Shown here in pieces: positions 1-7,967 of a DNA stretch of 64,000 bases (the stretch's first letter is position 1; each line of letters starts with the position of its first letter). Source of the DNA: an uncultured Verrucomicrobia subdivision 3 bacterium (GTDB taxonomy: Bacteria; Verrucomicrobiota; Verrucomicrobiia; Limisphaerales; UBA11358); NCBI GenBank assembly GCA_903875465.1, contig CAIQWB010000135.1, positions 1-64,000 on the forward strand, read 5' to 3'. The position numbers and the translations under genes were made by a program. The notes below the pieces were generated by a model, which did not search any database, was not told where the DNA came from, and saw only the letters and a program-made list of their open reading frames with translations.

Positions 1-24
1 GCCACTGGATTTAAAAATGAACCC

Positions 25-64
25 GCCCGCCGGCGCATCCGCGCCGGCGGGCTTTTCTATTTTC
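25..64 (+). terminator. Rho-independent terminator
   Basis: A perfect 12-bp stem (GCCCGCCGGCGC) with an ATCC loop is followed by a T-rich tail. It would end a rightward gene lying before the window. The left side is A-rich, so it may also stop the leftward SDR transcript that ends just downstream. Confidence 0.8.
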
Positions 65-77
65 TATTGAAACTGCA

Positions 78-851
78 TTAAATGCTCATCGCATCGTAAC
101 CACCATCCACCACCATCTCCGTCCCGGTGATGAAACTGCCCGCGTCCGACGCCAGTAACAAAGCCGCCCCGATCAACTCCCGGGCCTCACCAAACCGCTT
201 CATGGGCGTTTTGGCCATGATGGCGGCGATCCGTTCGGGATTGAGTACCTTGCGGTTTTGTTCCGCCGGGAAAAAGCCCGGCACCAGAATGTTCACCCGC
301 ACGCCTTGCGTGGCCCATTCGCGCGCCAGATTTTTGGAAAGATTATGCACCGCCGCCTTGGATGCCGAGTAGGTAAACACCCGGGACAACGGTTTCAAAC
401 CGGAAGCCGAGCCCAAATTGATAATGCTGCCCGAGCCCTTCGCCACCATGTGCCTGCCAAACACCTGGCAGCCCAGCACCACGCCCTTCAAATTCACCGT
501 GATGATTTTGTCGAACTCCGCCTCGGTGATGTCAAAAAACGGCGTGGGCGAATTCACCCCGGCGCCATTCACCAGAATATCCACCGGCCCAAATTGGGCA
601 ACGACCTCGGCGAGCAACGCCTCGAGCCCCGCCTTGGAGGTGGCTTCGCAGGGGAAAAACGCCGCCTTGCCGCCGTCCGCGGCGATCCGGTCCAGCCGCA
701 CCTGGGCCTTGGCCGCATCCCGCCCCACTATCGCCACGGTCGCGCCCGCGGCCGCGAAGCCTTCCGCCATCGCCCCGCATAATTCGCCCGTGCCGCCAAT
801 AACCACCGCCACTTTGCCGGTGAGTGAAAACAGTTCTGCTGGTTTTTTCAT
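78..851 (-). CDS. SDR oxidoreductase, D-mannonate oxidoreductase (UxuB/YjmF)-like
   Basis: A 257-residue classical short-chain dehydrogenase. The Rossmann nucleotide-binding loop is GGTGELCG (about residues 19-26). The catalytic Ser lies in the GSAS segment near 148-150, and the Tyr/Lys pair is Y161/K165 in YSASK. The C-terminal VDGG segment is present. The [10 protein letters not shown] segment resembles the SDR-type D-mannonate (fructuronate) oxidoreductases of hexuronate catabolism, as in Bacillus YjmF. It follows a LarA-family gene by 27 bp on the same strand, and two KDG-type kinases lie beyond. The neighbourhood therefore suggests reduction or oxidation of a sugar acid feeding 2-keto-3-deoxygluconate. 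The exact substrate is inferred; gluconate 5-dehydrogenase-like activity is the main alternative. Confidence 0.85.
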   Translation of the reverse strand: MKKPAELFSLTGKVAVVIGGTGELCGAMAEGFAAAGATVAIVGRDAAKAQVRLDRIAADGGKAAFFPCEATSKAGLEALLAEVVAQFGPVDILVNGAGVNSPTPFFDITEAEFDKIITVNLKGVVLGCQVFGRHMVAKGSGSIINLGSASGLKPLSRVFTYSASKAAVHNLSKNLAREWATQGVRVNILVPGFFPAEQNRKVLNPERIAAIMAKTPMKRFGEARELIGAALLLASDAGSFITGTEMVVDGGYDAMSI

Positions 852-878
852 AGGAATAAATGGAAATAATGCCTGCGT

Positions 879-2153
879 TTAATCCGCAAACCGGCCACGA
901 AAGGCCCACAGGCCCAGCGCCGGGTTGGAAATATAAAATATTTGTTCGCCATCCGGCAGTGTGTTCCAGCCGTCCTTGAGCCGGGCCGGATTGTAACGCT
1001 GCGTCATCGTTTTCAGATCGGCATACCGGAAGTTGACACTTTCAATTTCCGCCTGCGTCAGGTGGCCCGGACAGTAGGTGACATTGAAGCGCCCCTCGGT
1101 GGAGCCGTGTATCAAGTGGGCCGCCGCGCTCAGGTTGTTGCGCAACTCCGCGTTCGCCTGCGTGGCCGCCAGCGTTTCCGGCGTGCCCCGGTAGCCGTAC
1201 TTGCGAATCAGCCGGTCGATCTCGTGGTCCTCGCCAAATTCCTTGAGCCCCGGGGCGAGCACGATGAGTTCGCCCCCATCGGCCATCGCCATCCGCGTGC
1301 GGTAAATGCTCTTGTTGCCCAGCCAGGTGCTTTTGAATTCCGCGGGGTCCAGGTACACCACCACTTTTTTAAGCGGCGCCTCCAGCATTTCAAAGTTCAC
1401 TTCCAGCGACAACTGGGCCGCCCGGTCAAAACCCGTGACATCATCACTGACATACAAACCACGCACTGCCAGTTTGCCATCCGCCGCCCGGCCCACCACC
1501 GTGTGGACATAAACAATCGGCAGGTGCCGGGTGAAATGTTCCGAGGCGTAATTCAAAATGCGCCGGACGGGCGTGTTGGACCGCCCCATCATCCGCTCCA
1601 TGCCGTACGCCGCGCCCACAAAATGGCTCTTGTTGATGCCTTCCTGGCCGCCCGTGCCCACAAAAATGTTTTTGTTATAATTGGCCATCCCAATGACCTC
1701 GTGCGGCACCACCTGCCCGATGGACAGAATCAAATCATGGCCGCCCGTCCAGATCAAATCCGCCAGTTGCGCCGGCCAGGGAAAATCCACCGCCCCCCCG
1801 GACACCTCTTTGACAAAGGCCGCCGGCACCTCGCCCACCGTGGTCACACCGGTCCGCCAGTTATGCACCCGGAACAAATCATGCGGCACGCCGGGAAACA
1901 TTTCATCCAGTTGGGGCGGCGTCATCGCCGTGTGGGTCCCGAGGGCGGGCAAAATGTCCGTGAGGGCTGGACCGTAAAAATCATAGGCCAGCCGGGTTAA
2001 CTGCCCGGCCTGGGAATGGAAGCGGGTGAAATCCGGCGGCACCACGAGCACACGCCGCCGCGGCCCGAGACGTTTCAGGGCCGTGAACAAACATTCCCGT
2101 AAATCGTCGGATGACAGCCGGTCGCTGGTGGAACCACGTTCAAAATAAAGCAT
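879..2153 (-). CDS. LarA-family nickel-dependent racemase/epimerase homologue (DUF2088)
   Basis: About 424 residues from the ATG at 2153; the longer ORF start has no support. The family uses a nickel-pincer nucleotide for hydride-transfer racemisation of 2-hydroxy acids. Visible family landmarks are PPDFTR (about 39-44), GTHTAMTP (72-79) and the block from H151 through K161 (NYNKNIFVG) to H177 (NKSH), which matches the positions where LarA places its cofactor lysine and histidines. No larB, larC or larE cofactor genes are seen in the window, so the cofactor would have to be made elsewhere. Placement directly upstream of a UxuB-like SDR suggests a sugar acid rather than lactate as substrate; that is inference from context. 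Confidence 0.85.
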   Translation of the reverse strand: MLYFERGSTSDRLSSDDLRECLFTALKRLGPRRRVLVVPPDFTRFHSQAGQLTRLAYDFYGPALTDILPALGTHTAMTPPQLDEMFPGVPHDLFRVHNWRTGVTTVGEVPAAFVKEVSGGAVDFPWPAQLADLIWTGGHDLILSIGQVVPHEVIGMANYNKNIFVGTGGQEGINKSHFVGAAYGMERMMGRSNTPVRRILNYASEHFTRHLPIVYVHTVVGRAADGKLAVRGLYVSDDVTGFDRAAQLSLEVNFEMLEAPLKKVVVYLDPAEFKSTWLGNKSIYRTRMAMADGGELIVLAPGLKEFGEDHEIDRLIRKYGYRGTPETLAATQANAELRNNLSAAAHLIHGSTEGRFNVTYCPGHLTQAEIESVNFRYADLKTMTQRYNPARLKDGWNTLPDGEQIFYISNPALGLWAFRGRFAD

Positions 2154-2407
2154 AATGAAACAAGCGGATGACCAAATCAGCATCCCGCAGCCGGGCAAAA
2201 TTGTAAAGATTTTTTGCCCGGAACTAGTTTTCCCGGCGGCCCCGTCCCCGCTCCCAGTGCAGAAATTTCAAATCTCCGGGCCTAGACCCGATGGTTATTT
2301 TTACAGACATTTCCCCCGCAATTTTTCATAGTAAGACCCATGCTATCGGCCCCTTCCCCTCCCCCATCAGGGTGGGGCGGAAGTGCCGGTATAACTTAAA
2401 TATTAAA

Positions 2408-3490
2408 ATGAGCACTGGTTTGAACATTCCCAAAGAAGGAGCGCTGGACTTTCTATCCCTCGGCGCCTTGGTCCATCGCCTGGATCCGGGCATTATCCCC
2501 TTTCGCAAGGCCACGCATTGCGACATCCACGTGAGTGGCGGCGAATTCAACGTCTCCGCCAACCTGGCCGATTGTTTCCGCCTGCGAACCGGCATTGCCT
2601 CCGCCATGGTGGATTATCCCATCGGCGACTTGATCGCCGAACGCGTGCGGGCCATGGGCGTTCGGCCCATTTACAAAAATTTCAAACACGACGGCGTGCA
2701 CGGCCCCAACATGGCCACGGTCTACAGTGACCGTGGCCAGGGCGTCCGCGCCCCCGTGGTGTTTTACAACCGTTGCAACGAAGCCGCCGCCCAGCTCAAG
2801 CCGGGTGATTTCAATTGGCCGGAAATTTTCAGCCAGGGCGTGCGCTGGTTCCACAGCGGCGGCATCTTTGCCGCCCTGTCCACCACCACCGCCGAAGTCA
2901 TCATCGAAGCCATGCAAGCCGCCAAGGCCGCCGGTGCCATCACCTCGTTTGACCTTAATTACCGCGCCAAGCTCTGGAACATCGTTGGCGGTCACGACCG
3001 CGCAGTGGCCGTGCTCGATAAAATCGTCAAGAACGTGGATGTACTGGTGGGTAACGAAGAAGATTTGCAACTGGGCCTGGGCATCCCCGGACCCGAAGTG
3101 GCCGCCAAATCCAAGCTGGATTCGAGCGCCTTCATCAGCATGATGAACAACGTCACCAAGAAGCATCCGCAGATTAAAATTGTGGCCACCACCTTGCGGG
3201 AAGTGCATTCCACCAACCGCCATAGTTGGGGTGCCGTCGCCTGGGTCAATGGCCAGACCGTCTCCTCCCCCACCTGCGAATTGGATGTTATTGATCGCGT
3301 GGGTGGCGGTGATGGTTATGCCGCCGGCTTCTTCTACGGCCTGCTGAATGGGGAATCCGCCCAGGAAGCCGTGAACCTCGGCTGGGCCCACGGCGCCTTG
3401 CTCACCACCTTCCCGGGCGACACCACCATGGCCACCGTCGAACAGGTCCGTTCGCTGGCCAAAGGCGGCTCCGCCCGTATCCAACGCTAA
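2408..3490 (+). CDS. PfkB-family sugar kinase, 2-keto-3-deoxygluconate kinase-like
   Basis: About 360 residues from the ATG at 2408 (MSTGLNIPKEG). The ORF-track start at 2291 adds a non-homologous leader and is rejected. Ribokinase/PfkB fold: N-terminal SLGALVHRLDPG, internal substrate-binding GGEFNVSANLA, and C-terminal DRVGGGDGYAAGF carrying the catalytic Asp. It is strongly paralogous to the kinase at 3732-4829 on the opposite strand, sharing the GGIFAALS and LNYR segments and a near-identical C-terminus (ARIQR/ARVQR). It is divergent from the LarA/SDR pair, so the roughly 250 bp between 2154 and 2407 should hold both promoters. KDG phosphorylation is the likely role; another keto-sugar-acid or fructose-type substrate is possible. 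A strong terminator follows. Confidence 0.85.
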   Translation: MSTGLNIPKEGALDFLSLGALVHRLDPGIIPFRKATHCDIHVSGGEFNVSANLADCFRLRTGIASAMVDYPIGDLIAERVRAMGVRPIYKNFKHDGVHGPNMATVYSDRGQGVRAPVVFYNRCNEAAAQLKPGDFNWPEIFSQGVRWFHSGGIFAALSTTTAEVIIEAMQAAKAAGAITSFDLNYRAKLWNIVGGHDRAVAVLDKIVKNVDVLVGNEEDLQLGLGIPGPEVAAKSKLDSSAFISMMNNVTKKHPQIKIVATTLREVHSTNRHSWGAVAWVNGQTVSSPTCELDVIDRVGGGDGYAAGFFYGLLNGESAQEAVNLGWAHGALLTTFPGDTTMATVEQVRSLAKGGSARIQR

Positions 3491-3509
3491 ATCATCCTAA
3501 AAACACCAA

Positions 3510-3540
3510 ACGGCGCGGAGTCTTCCGCGCCGTTTTTTTA
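3510..3540 (+). terminator. Rho-independent terminator after PfkB kinase
   Basis: A 10-bp perfect stem (ACGGCGCGGA) with a GTCT loop and a run of seven T, 20 bp after the kinase stop codon. Confidence 0.92.
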
Positions 3541-3731
3541 TTTCGGAGTTCGGGTGAAATGCCTCTCAAAATCAGCGTATTTCAAGCAAACCCTGCCCAC
3601 CCATTTTAGCCTTGGATCTTGAAATTTCTCTGGATGGTGAAGTTTGCAGTTTGCAGTTTTCCCAAACAAGCAACTTCACCACCGCTCGGGCCACCAAACC
3701 AGGTTGCCGGCCGTTCCCCACCTGGAACCCA

Positions 3732-4829
3732 TCAGCGCTGCACCCGCGCCCCCGCCCCCTTCATTAACTTTTCCACCTCGCCCTTGTCCGCCATCGACGT
3801 GTCCCCGGGAGTGGTCATCGCCAGAGCCCCGTGCGCCGCCCCATATTCCACCGATTTTTGCGCATCCCCCGTCGTCAGCATGCCGTAAATGAAGCCCGAG
3901 GCAAAACTGTCGCCCCCGCCCACCCGGTCCAGGATTTCCAAGTCGGGATACGGACGGCTTTCATAAAACTGGCCCCCGTGCCAGGCGATCGCCGCCCAAT
4001 CATTAATGGTGGCCGTTTTGGCCGCCCGCAACGTCGTGGCCGTGGCTTGAAAATTGGGAAATTCCTTCACCACCGCTTCCATCATCTGCTTGAAGGCCGT
4101 CACATCAATGTGCAGCAGGTTTTCGTCCGCGCCCTCCACCTTGAAACCCAGGCACGCCGTGAAATCCTCCTCGTTGCCAATCATCACATCCACGTAGCGG
4201 GCAATTTCCCGGTTGACCGCCTGGGCGCGCTGCTGGCCGCCGATGGATTTCCACAGCGACGGGCGGTAATTCAAATCATAACTGACCACCGTGCCGTATT
4301 CCTTCGCTTTTTTGACCGCCTCAATCACCAGTTGCGGCGTCGTATCGCTCAGCGCCGCAAAAATACCCCCGGTATGCAACCAGCGCACCCCCAGCTTCCC
4401 GAAAATATGGTCCCAATCAAAATCTCCCGCCTTTAACTGGCTGGCGGCGGTATTCCCCCGGTCGGACACCCCCACGGCTCCCCGCACCCCGAAACCCCGT
4501 TCCGTAAAATTCAAACCATTGCGCGTAACTCGGCCAACCCCATCAAAGGGCAGCCATTTGATAAATTGGGGGTCCACCCCGCCCTGCAAAATGCAATCCT
4601 CCAGCAACCGGCCCACGTCATTATCCGCAAACGCCGTGGCAATGGCCGTTTTCAGCCCAAAACACCGCCGCAGACCGCGCGCCACATTGTACTCCCCGCC
4701 CCCCTCCCAAACCTTGAATTGCCGGGTGGTGCGCACCCGCCCCTCGCCCGGATCCAGCCGGAGCATTACCTCGCCCAAGGACAGCAGATCAAATGCACAC
4801 GCCGCTTTGTCTCGTAATGGAATTGCCAT
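3732..4829 (-). CDS. PfkB-family sugar kinase (second paralogue)
   Basis: 365 residues, ribokinase/PfkB family, convergent with its paralogue at 2408-3490. The N-terminal SLGEVMLRLDPGEG and GGGEYNVARGL motifs bind the sugar. The C-terminal DRVGGGDSFASGF supplies the anion hole and catalytic Asp and is closer to the family consensus than the DGYAAGF of its neighbour. The pair looks like a local duplication followed by divergence, so the two may act on different keto-deoxy sugar acids. No sugar transporter lies next to either kinase in this window. Confidence 0.87.
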   Translation of the reverse strand: MAIPLRDKAACAFDLLSLGEVMLRLDPGEGRVRTTRQFKVWEGGGEYNVARGLRRCFGLKTAIATAFADNDVGRLLEDCILQGGVDPQFIKWLPFDGVGRVTRNGLNFTERGFGVRGAVGVSDRGNTAASQLKAGDFDWDHIFGKLGVRWLHTGGIFAALSDTTPQLVIEAVKKAKEYGTVVSYDLNYRPSLWKSIGGQQRAQAVNREIARYVDVMIGNEEDFTACLGFKVEGADENLLHIDVTAFKQMMEAVVKEFPNFQATATTLRAAKTATINDWAAIAWHGGQFYESRPYPDLEILDRVGGGDSFASGFIYGMLTTGDAQKSVEYGAAHGALAMTTPGDTSMADKGEVEKLMKGAGARVQR

Positions 4830-4953
4830 AAGTTTGTCGGGGGAAAACGTTAGCCTTCACCCGGGAAAATAATGCAAACATTGCCTCAAAAAAGCCAGCC
4901 CTTTCCCGACCGCCCACCGGCCTCATGAACGGCCGTTCCCCGTGGGCGGCCCG

Positions 4954-4991
4954 CCAAAAAAAACACACCGCCGCTCAAACTTGAGCGGCGG
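4954..4991 (-). terminator. Rho-independent terminator, leftward
   Basis: An 11-bp stem CCGCCGCTCAA with a 2-nt spacer and its exact complement. Read on the minus strand it is followed by TGTG and eight T. It ends the PilZ-like gene about 30 bp after the stop. Confidence 0.88.
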
Positions 4992-5021
4992 CGTTGTCTT
5001 TAACCGGGTTGGCGGTCGGGC

Positions 5022-5357
5022 TTAACTAACCCCCAACTCAGACTGGGCCATATTATGCAACCGGGCCTGCGCCTGGCGGGAAAGCCCGGTGAACAGCATG
5101 GAAACGTTAAAACCCGTGTGTTTATTGCCATTGCAGGCAATCACCACACCGGCACAATTCACCTTGCTGCCATCTTGCGGGGACTGGAGGATGATCGTCA
5201 TCTCCGACCAAGTATGGAAAGGTGATGGACTGCGAAACTCGATGCCGCTCTTATGAATGACCACCTTTTCGGCGGACAGTTCCAAACGCGTTTGTTTGGC
5301 TTCAAGCGTTACCGGTTGTTCAAAACTGCTGGTTCCTTCAAATTTTCTTGCGCACAT
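5022..5357 (-). CDS. Small PilZ-like domain protein
   Basis: 111 residues with no signal peptide or membrane segment. The pattern of short beta strands (RLELSAEKVVIHKSGIEF, EMTIILQSP, GVVIACNGN, TGFNVSMLFTGL) resembles single-domain PilZ-like proteins common in Verrucomicrobiota, in which a short 'V.C' strand precedes a 'y.vam.F' strand. The cyclic-di-GMP-binding RxxxR motif of canonical PilZ is not evident, so nucleotide binding is doubtful. It is monocistronic, with its own terminator downstream. Confidence 0.55.
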   Translation of the reverse strand: MCARKFEGTSSFEQPVTLEAKQTRLELSAEKVVIHKSGIEFRSPSPFHTWSEMTIILQSPQDGSKVNCAGVVIACNGNKHTGFNVSMLFTGLSRQAQARLHNMAQSELGVS

Positions 5358-5518
5358 AACGTTGCATCACCGTAACACGCGAGGCGCAATCGTCAAATTT
5401 TCATTTGTACCCCGTTTGGGTGGCAAACCAGGGTAAAATCCCGGTTTTTTTGGCAGAACCGTCCCTTTTTTCGCCCAAATCGCCACAAAACTGCCCATAA
5501 ACCCAGCCAGCGTGCGTC

Positions 5519-6886
5519 TCAAACTTGCGGTTCCCAACCAGGTTCATACTGGCGGCCCCACAACTTCATCGCCTCCTCATCCTCCAAAATGTGTCCGTTG
5601 GCCGGATCGCAATGCAATTCCCGGCCCATCCGCCAGGCAATGTTACCCAAATGCAATAAACCCACGCTTTTGTGGCCTTCCTCGGCCGGACAGTTTGCCG
5701 GCACACGGGTGCGGACGGCCTCGATAAAATTCGCGAAATGCAGCCGGTCCAGCCCAAGGCCCGTGGCGCTGACCGTATTGGTCGGATCCACCGATTCGTT
5801 ACCGTTGGCCTGCTTGATGATCGTGCGCTTGCTGTCGTAAATGGTATAGGCATTGCCATCCAGTAAAGCCGTGCCTTTCGTACCGTAAACCAGCACGCCG
5901 CGCTCCAATTTTTCAATCGGAAATCCATTGCAACTGCGCCCCTCCCAGCTCATGGTTTTGCCCTCGGCAAAATCCCAGCCAATGGTCTGGGTATCCGGCG
6001 TTTCCCAATCATCCTGAAACTGATAGCGGCCGCCGTTGGAAGTCACCTTGGTCGCCCAATTCACCCCCAACGCCCACCGGCAAATATCCACCTCGTGCGC
6101 CCCATTATTGAGGGCCTCGCCCGTGCCCCAATGCCAGCGCCAATGCCAGTTGTAGTGAATGAGATTATCCACCAATTCACGCCGCGGGGCCGGCCCCTGC
6201 CACAGATCATAATCCAGCCAGTCCGGCACCGGCGCAGGTTTGCCCTGGCCAATGCTGGCCCGATTGTTCGTGTACCAGGCCCGGCCAAAATAGGTGGTCC
6301 CAATAATCCCGTTGTGGATTTCCGGAATGATCGCGCGCAAATGGGGGAAGGAACGGCGTTGCGCCCCCATTTGCAGCACGCGCTGGTATTTATGCACGGC
6401 TTGCACCAGCAGTTCCCCCTCGCGCGGATTGTGGCTGCACGGTTTCTCCACATACACATGTTTGCCCGCCGCCAGGGCCAAAATGGCCATGGGCGTGTGC
6501 CAATGGTCCGGCGTGGCAATCGTCACCGCATCCACCCTGGGATCCGCCAGCGCCTGGCGGAAATCGCCCAGCGCCTGGGGCACGGAGGTCTGGTGCTTGG
6601 CCACCGCCTTCACGCCTTTGCTAACCGCCCGCTTATCCACATCGCAAATATGGGTGATTTCCACCCCGGGTAATTGGGCGAGGCAGTCAATATGTGCCAA
6701 CCCCCGGCTATTGGTGCCGCAGACCGCCACCCGGACCGGGCCGTCCGCCCCAATGGCCCGGGCCGGGGTGGCACCGACTTGCGCCCCGGCACGATTCAGG
6801 GCGGCCAGATAGCCGGCCAGCCCCAAGCCGACGCCCGCCGAACCGGCCTGTTTCAAAAAATGACGACGGTCAATGGGGGTATTCAT
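5519..6886 (-). CDS. Tat-exported Gfo/Idh/MocA-family oxidoreductase
   Basis: About 455 residues from the ATG at 6886. The ORF-track start ten residues earlier would move the twin-arginine signal inward. The N-terminus has a Tat signal (RRHFLKQAGSAGVGLGLAGY) ending near Ala-Gly-Ala-Gln. It is followed by a Rossmann domain (VAVCGTNSRGLAH) and the family EKP motif (YVEKPCSHNP) holding the conserved lysine. The second domain has a His/Trp-rich segment (HYNWHWRWHWGTGE) and NNGAHEVDICRWAL. Such proteins are abundant in Verrucomicrobiota and Planctomycetes and are thought to act on sugars outside the cytoplasm with a prebound NAD(P). The substrate cannot be read from sequence. Confidence 0.9.
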   Translation of the reverse strand: MNTPIDRRHFLKQAGSAGVGLGLAGYLAALNRAGAQVGATPARAIGADGPVRVAVCGTNSRGLAHIDCLAQLPGVEITHICDVDKRAVSKGVKAVAKHQTSVPQALGDFRQALADPRVDAVTIATPDHWHTPMAILALAAGKHVYVEKPCSHNPREGELLVQAVHKYQRVLQMGAQRRSFPHLRAIIPEIHNGIIGTTYFGRAWYTNNRASIGQGKPAPVPDWLDYDLWQGPAPRRELVDNLIHYNWHWRWHWGTGEALNNGAHEVDICRWALGVNWATKVTSNGGRYQFQDDWETPDTQTIGWDFAEGKTMSWEGRSCNGFPIEKLERGVLVYGTKGTALLDGNAYTIYDSKRTIIKQANGNESVDPTNTVSATGLGLDRLHFANFIEAVRTRVPANCPAEEGHKSVGLLHLGNIAWRMGRELHCDPANGHILEDEEAMKLWGRQYEPGWEPQV

Positions 6887-7147
6887 AGTGGATGGGGTAA
6901 TGGACGTTCCCCGCAACCCTCAGGTTGCAAAGGTTTTGGTTGTGGGGTTGACGCAATGTGCCTGCCGGGTGATTTGCCGGCAAGCAGAACCCGCTGAATC
7001 GGGTCTGGATTGCCTGAGGAAGCCACCAGCACGTCCGGGGAAAGACTTGAATGCCCGGGGTCTTGCTGGTTCACTGGCGGGGTAACGGGCGAACCCCATT
7101 CCCATGTAGGCAAAATGGCCGGCCCGACATCACCATAAGGAACAAAC
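6887..7147 (+). other. Leader region with several predicted hairpins before the NDK-like gene
   Basis: A 261-bp gap between divergent genes. By eye, the + strand contains TGCCGG/CCGGCA at 6963-6982, ACCCG/CGGGT at 6989-7004, and further GC-rich foldable stretches up to 7110. It does not match any riboswitch class I recognise. It may be a structured 5' leader or only GC-rich intergenic DNA. Confidence 0.3.
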
Positions 7148-7654
7148 ATGCCTGATACCAAAACGGTCGATACCATCGTAATCCTCAAGCCAGATTCTTT
7201 CTGGCGGGGACTGAAGCCCCAAGTGGAGGCCCGAATCAAGACCCTGGGTTTGACCTTGATGGCGGAAGTCACCCTGGCTGGGACCGACAATTTGTCGAAA
7301 GCGAAGTGGCAGGAATTCTATTTTCCCTCCATCGGGAGCAAGCCGTCCGTGCTGGACGGCACCTCCCGGTATATGGCCTTTGGGCCCGTGCACGTAATGC
7401 ACCTAAAAGGCGAATCCGCTATCGTTAAAGTTCGCCGTTTGGTCGGAGCCACCCGGCCCTGGCAGGCCGAACCCGGCACGATTCGCGGCGATTTCTGGCC
7501 CGGGGCGGACTTGGCGAATGCCCCCTACCAGCTGAAACTCCAGCCGCCGGGTAGCGATCCCTTGCTCTTCAACCTCATCCACGCCTCGGATTCCGAGGCC
7601 AGTTTTGCCCGGGAAATCTTGTTCTTCCCGCTGCTAACCGCCGCGCCCCAGTAA
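7148..7654 (+). CDS. Divergent nucleoside-diphosphate kinase
   Basis: 168 residues. NDK enzymes move the gamma phosphate between nucleotides through a phosphohistidine. Recognisable parts, in order, are the N-terminal VILKPDSFWRG (KPD lysine), EFYFP in place of the usual FY-x-xH, GESAIVKVRRLVGAT, the nucleotide-binding PGTIRGDF, and the active-site block NLIHASDSEASFAREILFF, where HASDS replaces HGSDS. It is about 20-25 residues longer than typical bacterial NDK (about 143) because of an insertion between PGTIRGDF and the catalytic His segment. It may be the housekeeping Ndk or a specialised paralogue; a second copy elsewhere cannot be excluded. Confidence 0.82.
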   Translation: MPDTKTVDTIVILKPDSFWRGLKPQVEARIKTLGLTLMAEVTLAGTDNLSKAKWQEFYFPSIGSKPSVLDGTSRYMAFGPVHVMHLKGESAIVKVRRLVGATRPWQAEPGTIRGDFWPGADLANAPYQLKLQPPGSDPLLFNLIHASDSEASFAREILFFPLLTAAPQ

Positions 7655-7967
7655 GCCGCTGGTTACCGCCCGCCGGCGGGGGCCATCCCGCAGGCTGGGC
7701 GATAATAATATCAACTATTGAGCATCGCCCCCCAGTGACGGAGCGCGGGCTTTAGCCCGCCTCAACGTCCGGCCACGGATGGCTCGCCAGACCGCCTGCC
7801 CAGGTTGCCTTTCCCCCCGTGTGCCCCCAAAGAGTCGATTGTTGTATCGGGTGATCCCCCCCTGTTTTAACTCTGCGTTCTTTGCGTTCTTTGCGGTAAA
7901 AACCTTTTCTCGCGGGCCCGGCCCGCGTGCCATCGCCGCTGGGCCCCACCAACCCCCAGCCCGGGCG
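7655..7967. other. Intergenic region with a short periodic repeat
   Basis: About 310 bp between the convergent NDK-like gene and S10 peptidase gene. It contains CTCTGCGTTCTTTGCGTTCTTTGCGG (about 7868-7893), a 9-nt-period element of the type seen between genes in many bacterial genomes. It also has GC-rich palindromes (GCGCGGGCTTTAGCCCGC near 7742; CGGGCCCGGCCCG near 7912) that could fold as convergent terminators. Confidence 0.45.

Noticed and set aside
942-2000. 352-residue + strand ORF opposite the LarA homologue
   Set aside because: A GC-rich antisense shadow with high His/Arg content. The minus-strand frame carries all conserved motifs.
2291-2407. Upstream start of the first PfkB kinase
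   Set aside because: The 39 extra residues do not resemble the family; the ATG at 2408 matches its paralogue's length.
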